This document shows positions 1 through 9,939 of a stretch of DNA of 64,000 nt, piece after piece. Position numbers and translations under genes: made by a program. The stretch lies in assembly GCF_000471905.2 (NCBI RefSeq), contig NW_006500353.1, positions 2,579,586 through 2,643,585 on the forward strand, in the 5' to 3' direction. Within the stretch, counting starts at the first letter, position 1; each line of letters starts with the position of its first letter. Source of the DNA: Amborella trichopoda (Eukaryota; Streptophyta; Magnoliopsida; Amborellales; Amborellaceae). The notes beneath the pieces were generated by a model. It saw only the letters and a list, made by a program, of their open reading frames with translations, was not told the origin of the DNA and ran no database searches.

Positions 1-767
1 TAATAAGATACTTATGATTAAAGTGTAATAATATATTATCAATACAGTATCTAATAAGAATAATTAAAATGCAGATAAATTTAAGTGTACTTACGAATAA
101 TTATAATAATTTTTTGCAATTACAAATATTTGAAAAATTCGTATGTCATCTAGACTAAAAAAAAGGAAACCAATTCTTTTTGAGGAATACTTAGTTTTGA
201 TTATCAAGTTTTGTGCTTTAAAAATACTCTATGAATCATTTTTATTTTTAATAAAGTATGTTTGAATTTTTGAACATTATGTCCATTCCATTTTCCTTAC
301 TAATATTATAATGCTCTTTAATTATAATATCTGCTACATGCTTAGTGAGAGGAGGACCTCGCTTTTTTATTGTATGACACTTCTCAAAAAATTTGAAAAT
401 GAACATCCCTCCTTAAAACACTCTCATCTCACAAACCTCTCTTGTGTCTTTCTTTAAATTTTTTGTTTTGAATTACTAAATTTTTATCTTTCTCAAAATT
501 TGAAAAAGGTACATCTCTCTTTACAACCATTTAAAACCAGCATCTGGTGCTGCATCGAAAATACAGAAATAAATGCACACACTAGAAATCATAAACACGC
601 GCACCAAATCTAGAGAGAAAACTTCAATGCATTACAAAATATATCAGAGTACAAAACTCAAACTTGCGTCCACAATGCATGGTCCTATCATCGGTTTCCA
701 CAGGCACCTTCTCCGTCTGCCATGCTCTTGTTTTTCTGTTCCCACGGTCACGCAACACATCTCTTTG
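1..767. other. AT-rich intergenic DNA, nothing recognised
   Basis: No open frame with family resemblance, RNA gene or structured repeat was recognised here. A short frame at 573-824 has no recognisable domain and looks like chance. Confidence 0.5.
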
Positions 768-1345
768 TTGTTGGGTAAGTCAGTTGGAGAGAAGGCCCCT
801 ACCTGTTTTTCATTAATAATGTAAAGAAAATACATCTCATAAATTTAAAACCCTAGAATAGGGTAGTTGTGCCACATCATAAAGTATCGCAAAAAAAAAA
901 AATCTGGCAATCTAGATCGCCAAATTATTGTATTCATGATAAATATGGGCTATGGACCAAACATCACATGAAATCTTATACTGACAATTACCTGCAACAT
1001 TAGTGAGCGGTCGTGGAGCTTTATATCGATCATGGATTCATTAACCAATAATGAGAAATCACTCTCAATCCGTAAGAAAAAACAATTAAATTGCATGTCT
1101 AGATTTACACATGCTTGTAAGACATGAAATTTTGCATAATTATTTGATGCTATTCGCAAAAGATTGTCAAAAGCTACAATGAAGGAGCCAACATCACTTC
1201 TAATAACACCTCCACCTGTAAGCCCAGGATTTTCAAATGAAGTCCCATCAACATTAAGTTTGGACGAAAAAAAGACCATACAAGTGATATGGGGTGCTTG
1301 ATTTTTGGTGACGCCACATAATATGGAGGTTGTCAACAATTGCAC
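768..1345 (-). mobile_element. LINE 3' fragment (RNase H domain and 3' tail)
   Basis: On the minus strand a 131-codon frame (1345 to 950) carries the opening of a plant LINE-type RNase H domain. The stretch KLNVDGTSFENPGLTGGGVI has the Asp-containing first strand and Asn-Pro-Gly turn typical of the family, and IESDFSLLV matches the second acidic strand. Downstream on the same strand, near 768-830, lies the LINE 3' end: the same GGGTAAGTCAG...GGCCCCTACC stretch seen at 40150 and, inverted, at 52650. The copy is 5' truncated and no RT domain is present. It is a dead retrotransposon remnant inserted antisense to gene 1. Confidence 0.75.
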
Positions 1346-1524
1346 TATTTGATAAGTGGAAAGACCAGGCTATAGTTTTTGTTATCTCTCTTACATGAGA
1401 GCTAATTCTCTTGAACAAGTGTTCGCATTTAGGAGTACCTTACGATGTCCTTCTCCCTATAAAACGTAGCCTTGGGGACTCTCTCGGTCTTCTATTTATA
1501 ATTATTCATAATGTTTGAAAAATC

Positions 1525-1990
1525 AAACCGGCCAAGGACCAGGACCAGGACTGAGTGACAGATAAATAGGCCGTTTCAACCAGCCTAACTGAGCAGGTCT
1601 CGGCCGGTCCAAAAAGTACCATAAAAAAAAATAAAAAATCAAAAGTATATTTAAAGCATGATTAAACAAAGCACATTTGAATGAAGTTCAAAAGTAGTGG
1701 AAAAAAATGGATATTAAAAAATCGATTTGTGTCTAGGGATATTTTTAAAATTTATAAAAATGGGAAAAACACTTTCCAATCTTTTCCAAAATGATAAAAA
1801 ATACTCAAAAACAAATTACAAATAAATCCCTTATTTTTTGGGATTTTATATATTTTTTTGAACATTTTTTTTAAAAAAATACCCAATTGGACCACTAAAA
1901 CCAGCCAAACCAGTACGGCCAATGCCTAGTTCGAGTTTGACAAGCCGGTTTTGAGTTAGACCGTCCAGGTTTGTGAACACTGGTTATACA
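1525..1990. repeat. Interspersed repeat with CCGGTT-rich ends
   Basis: Both ends are rich in CCGGCC/CCGGTT motifs around an AT-rich centre. Related copies with the same internal wording (for example TTTAAAGCATGATTAAA and AAATCGATTTGTG) occur at 17400-17880, and more divergent ones at 2310-2800 and 2823-3500. It is probably a non-autonomous DNA element. No clean target duplication was resolved. Confidence 0.55.
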
Positions 1991-2309
1991 TATTAGACTA
2001 TGAAACTCCTATAAACAAAAGATCATGAAGAGTCTCAGGTTTCTCTGAAGAGACTCATTATCCATTAGTTAATATGACTACAAGCTTTCCTTATATAAAC
2101 AAATACAGATGAAAAGAATAGAAATATATCAAAGACACTTAGACTATACCTAGAATTACGATAAAATACATGATATTATAGCTACCCTTCTCATATATGC
2201 TGATTATAATATACATTTTCCGTACTAACTTGGTAGCCAATATATACTTTCCTTTCACACTACCCACAAACTCAAGATGCTATGAGAGAAAATAGTTGAG
2301 TTTGAACCA
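1991..2309. other. Intergenic, nothing recognised
   Basis: AT-rich DNA without an identifiable feature. Confidence 0.45.
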
Positions 2310-3500
2310 TTGTTCACAAAATCGTCCGATCTAACTGGCATGTTCTAGTTTTGTGCAGTTAGGGTGATCAATCGGTATTTAAAAAAAAAATAAAATAAAA
2401 TAAAGAATTTGATTTGTAATGCATTTTTAAATATTTTTTATATCATGGTAAAGATTAAAAAATGTTTTGGTTATTAATACTCACTTTTATATTTTTCCAT
2501 CTTTTTTAGAAAATTTTAAAAATAGCTATTGAAAAATATAAAATGGGTTAAAATCTATTTTTTTAATTAATTTTTAACTTCATTTGAATGTGTTTTGTTT
2601 TAATCATTATTTATATGCTTTTCATGTTTTAATAAAAAAAAATTTGTATCTTCTTTATTTTTTTTCAACACTTTTTTGACCACCAGGGACTTGCTCGATT
2701 AGAGCAGTTGAATCGGCTAGTTTACAGGTTAGGCCAGTTAAAACCGCTTCTTGGCCCATGTCTGGTTAACCGTTTCGGTTCGATTTTACGTATAATAGTT
2801 TGACTGTCCACTTCCAAGCCCATTGTTTGAAAAACCGCTTGATCTAACCGGTAACTGCCTGGTTAGATCGGAATTGGCCCCTTGCCGGTTCCGGTTTCAG
2901 TTTTGGTGATCGGCTGGTATTTTAAAAATAAAAATTCCAAAAAAAATGTCTATAAAATCCAAAAAATAAGGAATTTGATTTGTAATACATTTTTTTAATA
3001 TGTTTTACATGAGTAATGATCTTATGAGACCCTCCCACACCCATGTGTTTAATACCCCAAAAGATCACCATTAAATTTGGCACAGATCTCTAGAAAAGTG
3101 AAGTCTCACACTCATGTGATAACTTTTCTAGAGATATATACCAAATTTAATGGTGATCCTTTAGGATTCTACACACATGGGTGTGGGAGGGTCTCATAGG
3201 ATAATTACTCTTTTTACATTATGGTAAATATTAAAAATTGTTTTGGTCAATAATACTCACTTTTAAAATCCATTTTTTCATTAATTTTCAACTTCATTTG
3301 AATGTGTTTTGTTTTAATTATTCTTTATATGTTTTTCATTGTTTAGTAGATTTTTTTTTGCTTCTGTTTTATTTTTTCAACAAATTTTTGGCTGCCCGAG
3401 ACTTGCATGTTAAAACGGTTGAATCAGCCGGTTTACCCGTTAGGTCGGTTAAATCGCTTCTGGCCCCATGTCCAGTTTGATTTTTCTTGGTTCAAACTTT
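2310..3500. repeat. Two adjacent degenerate copies of the CCGGTT-end repeat
   Basis: Copies at about 2310-2810 and 2823-3500 share end wording (Tgatctaaccgg, ggttaggccagttaaaaccgct) and the internal segment tttcaacttcatttgaatgtgttttgttttaat in parts. The second copy is interrupted by the foldback element at 3011-3210. This gives a relative age: the repeat is older than that insertion. Confidence 0.5.
3011..3210. mobile_element. 200 bp foldback MITE, Mutator-like (9 bp target duplication)
   Basis: The ends are near-perfect inverted repeats. The left end begins GAGTAATGATCTTATGAGAC and the reverse complement of the right end begins GAGTAATTATCCTATGAGAC. The pairing continues through CCTCCCACACCCATGTGT and most of the element, so the whole can fold into one hairpin. 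It is flanked by GTTTTACAT (3002-3010) and TTTTTACAT (3211-3219), a 9 bp duplication with one mismatch. A second copy with its own 9 bp duplication lies at 37411-37609. Nine-base duplications are typical of Mutator-like elements. It has no coding capacity. Confidence 0.85.
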
Positions 3501-4320
3501 GACTTATGGTTTTTTATTTGGGCAATGAAGTCATACAACCGTTGCATAGTAATATGATCCAACAACCATAAAAAACCATCTTATGGCCATTTTTTTGGTC
3601 CAAATTTTGAAATATACACTCTTTTCATTCTAATGAACAATCACAAAAAAAGAAAAAATTGAAAACACAATCTAGAAAGTATTTTTTTTGCTCAATTAAC
3701 ATAGGTCGTTCATTTTAGTGAGAAGCTTAGATCTAAGCCTTAGAAGGATTTTTTCATTTCCAATTTTTTTGGATGGTTTTATTATAATTAGATGAACAAT
3801 GTTAAAAAGGAAAAAAATGATTTTGAGTTTATAAAGTCTAAGATCTTGAAATTCACAAAATAAATAGTCTATATTCGTTTTTTGAGAGGACTCATTTTGA
3901 CCATATCTAGGGTTCATATTGAAATTTTCTTTTTTTTGAGGGATTGATTGTTGAGAGAGTGTGTGTACAAAATTTGGTATACAAATACCACAAACATGGC
4001 ATTATACTATGATACAACTGTTGCATTGAATCATTGCTCTTTTTATTTAGAGTCAAGCTATTTAATTTTCTCATTTTTATTTTGAAGGTTACATTTATAA
4101 TTGATCGTTTTGACTTATAGTTTTGATTTATAGTTGTGATAATTATTTTTTATGTTTATTTTGAAGGTTGGAGTTTTAGGATTTTGTTTGTTCTCTTTTT
4201 GAAATTTTGAATCCAAGAAAGTTAAAGGTTTGCTGGTATTGAAGTTTAGGTGGAGATTTTTGAGTTAAATATTCCACGTAATGAGTCATCTTGGATTTTT
4301 ATTAAGAAGCACAAATACAG
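3501..4320. other. AT-rich intergenic DNA, nothing recognised
   Basis: Poly-purine and poly-T runs and a 73-codon minus-strand frame (3917-3696) without recognisable domains. I see no gene. Confidence 0.45.
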
Positions 4321-4326
4321 TAAGCG

Positions 4327-4650
4327 CATAGTGTGTGTCTGCTCCCTCAGTCCAAAGAAGACCTATTTGGAACGATTTTTTTTCGTAAGAAATTTTGGAA
4401 ACCACCTAAACAAATTACTAGATGATTGTTTCAAAAGAAAATAAAATTGAATTCCAATTTTTTCGTCCCTTAGATCTTGCCTTTAAAAAATTAGACACAT
4501 CTACTCAATCTTGATACAACATTTTCTTTTATTAGATAGAGAGTTCAATGTCGAATGTTGAAGAGATTACATTCCAAAATTTGGGGTAAGCGTCCTAAAA
4601 TTACTCTTCCTTAAGTTTTACCTGAAGGAGTAAACAGACAGTATGCTCCG
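4327..4650. mobile_element. MITE, CTCC/GGAG-ended family (family C)
   Basis: The left end (gcatagtgtgtgtctgctcc) and the reverse complement of the right end (gcatactgtctgtttactcc) form imperfect terminal inverted repeats. Other members, with more or less intact ends, are at 31112-31472, 38410-38788 and 48405-48790, and a partial one within 5632-5900. Internal wording such as TTTTCTAACCGTTAGATCTCAC and GGAACCAC... is shared in degenerate form. No clean target duplication was established. Confidence 0.6.
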
Positions 4651-5315
4651 GCTGTGTTGCAAAGATTGAGAACTTTTATTTTGAATTTTAAGCTTGTTCA
4701 TTGGCATCTTCCGGGTCCGTTCCAATTTTAAATGTAACAGCCACCAATAATTGTAACCTTTCATTTCATTTTTTTTTTGGACCTTTATCTCTTTCTTTTT
4801 TTTTTGGACCTTTATCTCTTTTTTTTTTTTTGTGGTAGCTCAATAAAGAAGCAATTGTTTTGGTGTCGTTCAGACCGTCCATAATGGGGATAACATATTA
4901 CTTTTTTTAAAGTGGGAACAAGAAAGTCAATCGATTCCAGCGACAATTGAAAGCCATGAACTTCAAGTATAGCCCGAGAGAGAGAGAGAGAGCATTATAA
5001 CAAGGACCAATTGTTTCATGCGGGCTGGACCGCATTTGCATTTATAAAATATCCGATCAAAGAGTATAATCTACCTAAAAACAATGATAACTATCGGTTT
5101 AAATGTTGTTTTAATATAATTAATATTTTTAGTTTTAAAAATTTGTTCTTTTTTTCATATTCATGATCTCTATATTAAAGGTTATATATTCTCTAAAAAT
5201 TAAGATCAAATTATATTTAAAATATATATTTATTGCCAAGTCCGTATTTCTACAATATGCTGGCACGATGCTAACCGCATCCTTAAAAAAGAGAAAGAGA
5301 GCACATTATAATGGA

Positions 5316-5625
5316 GAAATGATCATGGTGAAGGGAAATGATCATGGTGAAGGATAATGGGCATATGTGTTTCAAAAATAGTAAAGATCGAGCAAAAAAT
5401 TCTTAAAATTGACAGTCGAGAAATACGTTACAAGATGTACTATTTTCAAAACTTGTAATACGTTTTTTTCTCATGTCCATGCATCTTGATGTCGAGATGA
5501 TCAATTTGAGGATATTTAGGCATCAAAACAACCTCTTCTAGTGAAAGGTTTGAGGTGGGCTCTAATTTGATTGTTTAGAACCTCAGCTCTATACAAACTT
5601 TTTCTTTCTCTGAATATTGCCTTAA
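5316..5625 (+). repeat. Left copy of a 300 bp direct duplication (MITE A right part)
   Basis: The block from GAAATGATCATGGTGAAGGG to the TTCTATACAAACTTTTTC-like end recurs with about 90% apparent identity at 6748-7047. Its right portion is the right half of the family A MITE (compare 59997-60320), ending in the GATTGTTTAGAACCTCAG terminal repeat. The left MITE end is missing in both copies, so the truncation predates the duplication. Confidence 0.75.
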
Positions 5626-5631
5626 CCCTAA

Positions 5632-6715
5632 CCCATTTCCCAATTTAAGAGTAGTCCCCGAATTTCAGGGATATAAGCTCTTCAACCCCTTAATTAAAAT
5701 CAAGAAAAAATAAAATAAAATAGAAATTCCAAAATTCACTTTCTACACAATCGAAAAAAATAATGCATCAAGATTTAGGGGATACTCTCCAATTTTTTAG
5801 GGTGTGATCTAAGTGTTAAAAAACTCAAAATTCATTATTTTATTTTAAAAATAATTCTCTAATGATTCTTAGGTAGTTTCTAAAATTTTGGATCGAAAAG
5901 AAAGGAAAGTATAAAATGAGACCATTTATCTTTTATACAAGGTAGTCACAATTAATCTTGGCTTTTGGATATGAAATTAGATTGCAGCATTTATCTTTGA
6001 GACCATTTATCTTTGAGCATCGAACTTTGCGATGCACCCAAGCTATAAGATTTCACATTGGATGATTGTAATATTTGTGACCTCGATGCACCCAAGCTAT
6101 AAGATTTCACATTGGATGATTATAGTAATTGTGACCTCCTTTTATCAAAAGTAAATGATCTCATTATATTGAAAGAATCCCCAAATGTGTATAATATTCC
6201 TTCCAAATGTGTAGTATGCTCCCAGAAGCATAGCATATGAGCTAAACTTTTTGTTAGTGGCTTTGCTATTGGAGTTGACTCCATTTGCCCATGACCATAT
6301 CACTTTATGCCATGTTGGGTTGCTTTCTTTCTTTTTCTTTTTTTTTTCTTTTTTTTTATTAACAAGTATAAAAAAAGGAAGTCTTTCTCCTTTTTCTTTT
6401 TCTTTTCAGGAGAAAGTACGTATTCTTTGCTATAGAAGATAAATATGATAAAGTACTTATTCTTTGCTATAAAAGATAAATATGTAGTAAACCCAGTTGA
6501 GATTAAATGACAAAAGCCAATTAGGACAACCATGGTGGTGGACAAGTGGGTCATGCTCTAGGTTATTTGCTTTTCATTTGTTTTTTTATCTTCAGTTTGT
6601 ATTAAATTCTTTTGTGTGCCAGGGCACATGTCGCTAAATGTTGATGTTCATTAGATTTTCTTTTAAAAATAAAAATAAATGAGCCGACCATTTTATTAGT
6701 CAACGATTAATCAAC
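5632..6715 (+). repeat. 1.1 kb duplicated block D (second copy at 31783-32900)
   Basis: Long collinear identity joins this block to 31783-32900, from catttcccaatttaagagtag at the left to gagccgacca...ttagtcaac at the right. It includes a family C MITE segment, a family B MITE (about 5910-6180 here) and the run around accatggtggtggacaag. The second copy has an extra short internal duplication near 32470. Both copies lie on the 5' side of an intact AAP gene in the same orientation. The block could be 5' flank carried along when the AAP gene was duplicated, or an independent large transposon copy. Confidence 0.75.
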
Positions 6716-6747
6716 TGAAGTTGACGTTTTCTCAATGGAAATCGAGG

Positions 6748-7047
6748 AAATGATCATGGTGAAGGGAAATGATCATGGTGAAGGATAATGGGCATATATG
6801 TTTCAAAAATAGTAATGATCGAGCAGAAATTTTGAAAATTTACAGTTGAAAAATACGTTACAAGTTGTATTATTTTCAAAACTATGTTTTTTTCTCATGT
6901 CCATACATCTTGATGTCGAGATTATCAATTTAAAGATATTTAGGCATCAAAACAACCTCTTCTAGTGAAAGGTTTGAGGTGGGCTCTAATTTGATTGTTT
7001 AGAACCTCAGTTCTATACAAACTTTTTCCTTCTCTACATATTGCCAT
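6748..7047 (+). repeat. Right copy of the 300 bp direct duplication
   Basis: Matches 5316-5625 in the same orientation, and the two copies bracket block D. The doubled gaaatgatcatggtgaag phrase at its left is itself a tandem repeat of about 17 bp present in both copies. Confidence 0.75.
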
Positions 7048-9019
7048 AAATAGTGTGAGTCCATCTAGCACATCTACCGGTATGAGCATTTGTAGAGAGA
7101 GAGGCCACAAGACACTCTTATTGCTTGGGTGCGAAGCCTTCTACGATCACTCTCTCCAACTTTGGAAGGAAAGAGAAATCCCCCTCAATTCTTTTGACAC
7201 AAAGGCCTCTAGTACTCCTCTTAAGGTGCCCTTTCTCTCTCTCACACATACATAATTGCATTAGAAGGATCAAACACCCTACCGCTGTCCTAGAAACGAG
7301 GAGTTCTAGGACGGATGATGCGGTGAACATGTCATCCTGATCAAGACCAACAATATTTTCTAACAGGAATGCATATTGCAAAGTTGACCTCAATTAATTG
7401 GGAAAAAACTATGTTGATGATGATTGTATATTACAAGACTTGCTTATTTTTAGTACGAAATGTTTAAATTTACCTTTGGGCATAGATTTAGAAGTCACTA
7501 GTTGGAGGTGTGTTTAGAATTAGAGTAGAACTTAGAATTAGAGTAGAAGGGTGCCATTATTCTTGGGGGATTCTATCGGGATATTATAGCTGTCCTTTTG
7601 TTTTCAAGAATGATCATATTCCTCAAATTTTTAGGGTCCAAACCAAGATCATATATTATTTTGTTTTTTCAAGAAAAGTCACTTAACTTAAAAGTTGAGA
7701 AGGTGTTGATTTTGGATTTCTAAGGTCTGAGGTCAGGACTTGTTGGAATGCTTCTTTCAAGATCCGAAGTCATTTCGATAAAATTTGACTTCAGACCATG
7801 ATAATATTATTATACTTTTGATATGAAGTTGTTGTTATTTTGGATCTTGAAGATCTAAAATAGGAAATTTGAAAAAAAAATAAAAATAAAAAAGTATATA
7901 TATATATATATATATAAATGCAAACTTTTTTTAAGAAAATGAGGTGGATTGGGGGTTCATAACAATGCTACCTTAAGGGGACATGAGGGTACATTTGTCA
8001 ATATGTGAAATGTACAATGCAACTAATGAGGCCTTGAGGTAGACGACTTTCCATGTTTAGAATGATCGCATTGGATCATATTGTACATTTATATCTTTAG
8101 GCAAAAGTGCCACTTGGGTCGACTTTTTTTTTTATCTGAAAATTTTAAAGCCACTGAAATCTCTATATATTTGTTAAAAAATATTTGGATTTTAAATTAA
8201 GAAATTGTTTCATGTGGGCTGGACCACATTTCTACATATGTGGTCAAGAAAGTGTAAAGCGTCCAACTTAAAGATGGATGCAAGTAGTTGTTCCATCTAA
8301 AAGTAAACTAACCGCTTAAATGTTTTTTTACTATAATTATTATTTCTATTTTAAAAATTTTATTTATTTTTTCATATTCATGATCTCCATGTTAGCAATT
8401 ACAAATCCTTAAAAATTAAGTCTTAAAATCCATCTGAAAAATCGATTTATCAAGGCGCCAACATTTCTACATATGCGGGCTTGGCCGAATAGAAACCAAG
8501 TCCTTTTAAATTTTACGATATGTGGATAATAACCTTGGTCATCCCAAGTTGGTTTTGCAGGTCCCCATACTGTGTAAAGGAGGAGGGTTGTGTTGGATAG
8601 GATAGCGAACGTAAAATTTTGTCAAATCTTATCGTGAATCCTTAACTTATCAACAGAATGACGGAACATGATTTATATAGCCAACCCCAAATACTTGGTA
8701 TAAGACTTAGATGATGATAATGATAGATTTTATAAACATGTAGATCTTACCGTCAAAAAAATTAGATAGTCCTTGTTCTAAGAGAGTGGGGTTTGGATAA
8801 TTTAATTTTGATGTTTGTCCCTAGGTTCGAGAAGTTACAACCCCAAAATTTGAGGTCTTAAAAATCATACTATGGGTATCCGATAGAGCAGGTGGATAGT
8901 ATATGCTCTTGCAAGAGAAGAAAATCATTCAACTTCATTTTATATTAGATGGTGAGGATTTTGAAAGGAATCCAATAGTAAAAGCTTTTGGGAAATCGCA
9001 TCCTTAAAAAAGTGCTTGT
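7048..9019. other. Intergenic DNA with low-complexity tracts
   Basis: Contains a (TA)n run at 7893-7916, and at 8204-8480 a copy of the repeat that begins aattgtttcatgtgggctgg, also seen at 5008 and 56225. A family C-like fragment lies at 8750-8930. Overlapping short frames at 6995-7393 on both strands have no domain resemblance, so I do not call a gene. Confidence 0.45.
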
Positions 9020-9028
9020 ATTGCATAA

Positions 9029-9261
9029 GGAAAAGTATAAAAAGAGACCATTTATCTTTGGTATAAGGTGGTCACAATTAATCTTGACCGTTGCATGTGA
9101 AATTTGATGGTTGCATTTATCCATTGATTAAGCTCAAATTTCAAATTTTTTTTTTTTCAAATTTTGTAACACATCTAAGCTATCAAATTTTACTACAAAT
9201 GGTTATAAGTAATTGTGACTTTATTGTATAAGAGATAAATGGTTTCATTGTATACAATCCC
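9029..9261. mobile_element. MITE family B, Mutator-like, perfect 9 bp target duplication
   Basis: A 233 bp element flanked by a perfect ATTGCATAA duplication (9020-9028 and 9262-9270). Terminal inverted repeats run from GGAAAAGTATAAAAAGAGACC into the sequence ending ATACAATCCC, with a longer imperfect inner match (ccatttatctttggtataag against ttgtataagagataaatgg). Related copies are at about 5910-6180, 20912-21071, 32052-32245, 34262-34520, 46990-47210, 49065-49285 and 62541-62772. It is non-coding. Confidence 0.85.
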
Positions 9262-9480
9262 ATTGCATAAAACACCTTCCAAAATATAAGCCTGTCACAA
9301 TCCTTTTGGCAAAGTTCTAATTCATCTCGTTAGAACTTTTGTTTATAAAAAGCAATAATTCTAGACTCATAAACACTTAATCGTGTTTTTCATGACATGC
9401 TTTAAACTAACTACACTAGGGTGGTTGTCATGAAATTCTCTTTCGTGCAAACTTTAAATTTTTCCAAAGGCAAAAAATGA

Positions 9481-9640
9481 TTGTGGCCTTTTTTACAAAA
9501 AAAGAGTAAATAATTGTGGCCTTTTTTACAAAAAAAAGAAGGAAACTATCTTTTTTATAGAATGTAAGTTCTCTCTTCTTCTGGCTTTTTTTACAAAAAG
9601 TAAACTATCTTTTTTATAGAAGGTAAGTTCTCTCTCCTTA
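9481..9640. repeat. Short direct repeats upstream of gene 1
   Basis: TGGCCTTTTTTACAAAAA occurs three times with small changes, and aaactatcttttttatagaa followed by ggtaagttctctct occurs twice. The array lies 300-460 bp upstream of the gene 1 start codon, so it is in the likely promoter or 5' UTR region. No regulatory role is shown. Confidence 0.6.
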
Positions 9641-9939
9641 TTCTTCTTACCAAAATGTGGAGCCGATTCGTACCGGCTCTTTGACTGAAGAGGTCAGTTT
9701 TATTAGAGAATTACTACGGACCAGACAAAAAAGTTCATGGGGGAAATCAGCCGCTTCTCGATATTTTACAGAATCCAGATCAGTTCGATCGATTTCCAAT
9801 CCAAATCGACCTGTTTCAATCTGGATCACGTAATTTTTTAACTGACGGTTGAAACTAAACACGTACTAGTTTACGAATTAACTTGTGTAACATGCTTAAT
9901 GAAAAATGGATATGATATCTTTCGAAAGTTTGTAGTTCC

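Noticed and set aside
573-824. Plus-strand 83-codon frame
   Set aside because: No domain. It runs into the LINE tail at 768 and overlaps a minus-strand frame of equal quality.
6995-7393. Overlapping 71-91 codon frames on both strands
   Set aside because: Mutually overlapping, no domain, and partly inside a MITE-derived duplication.
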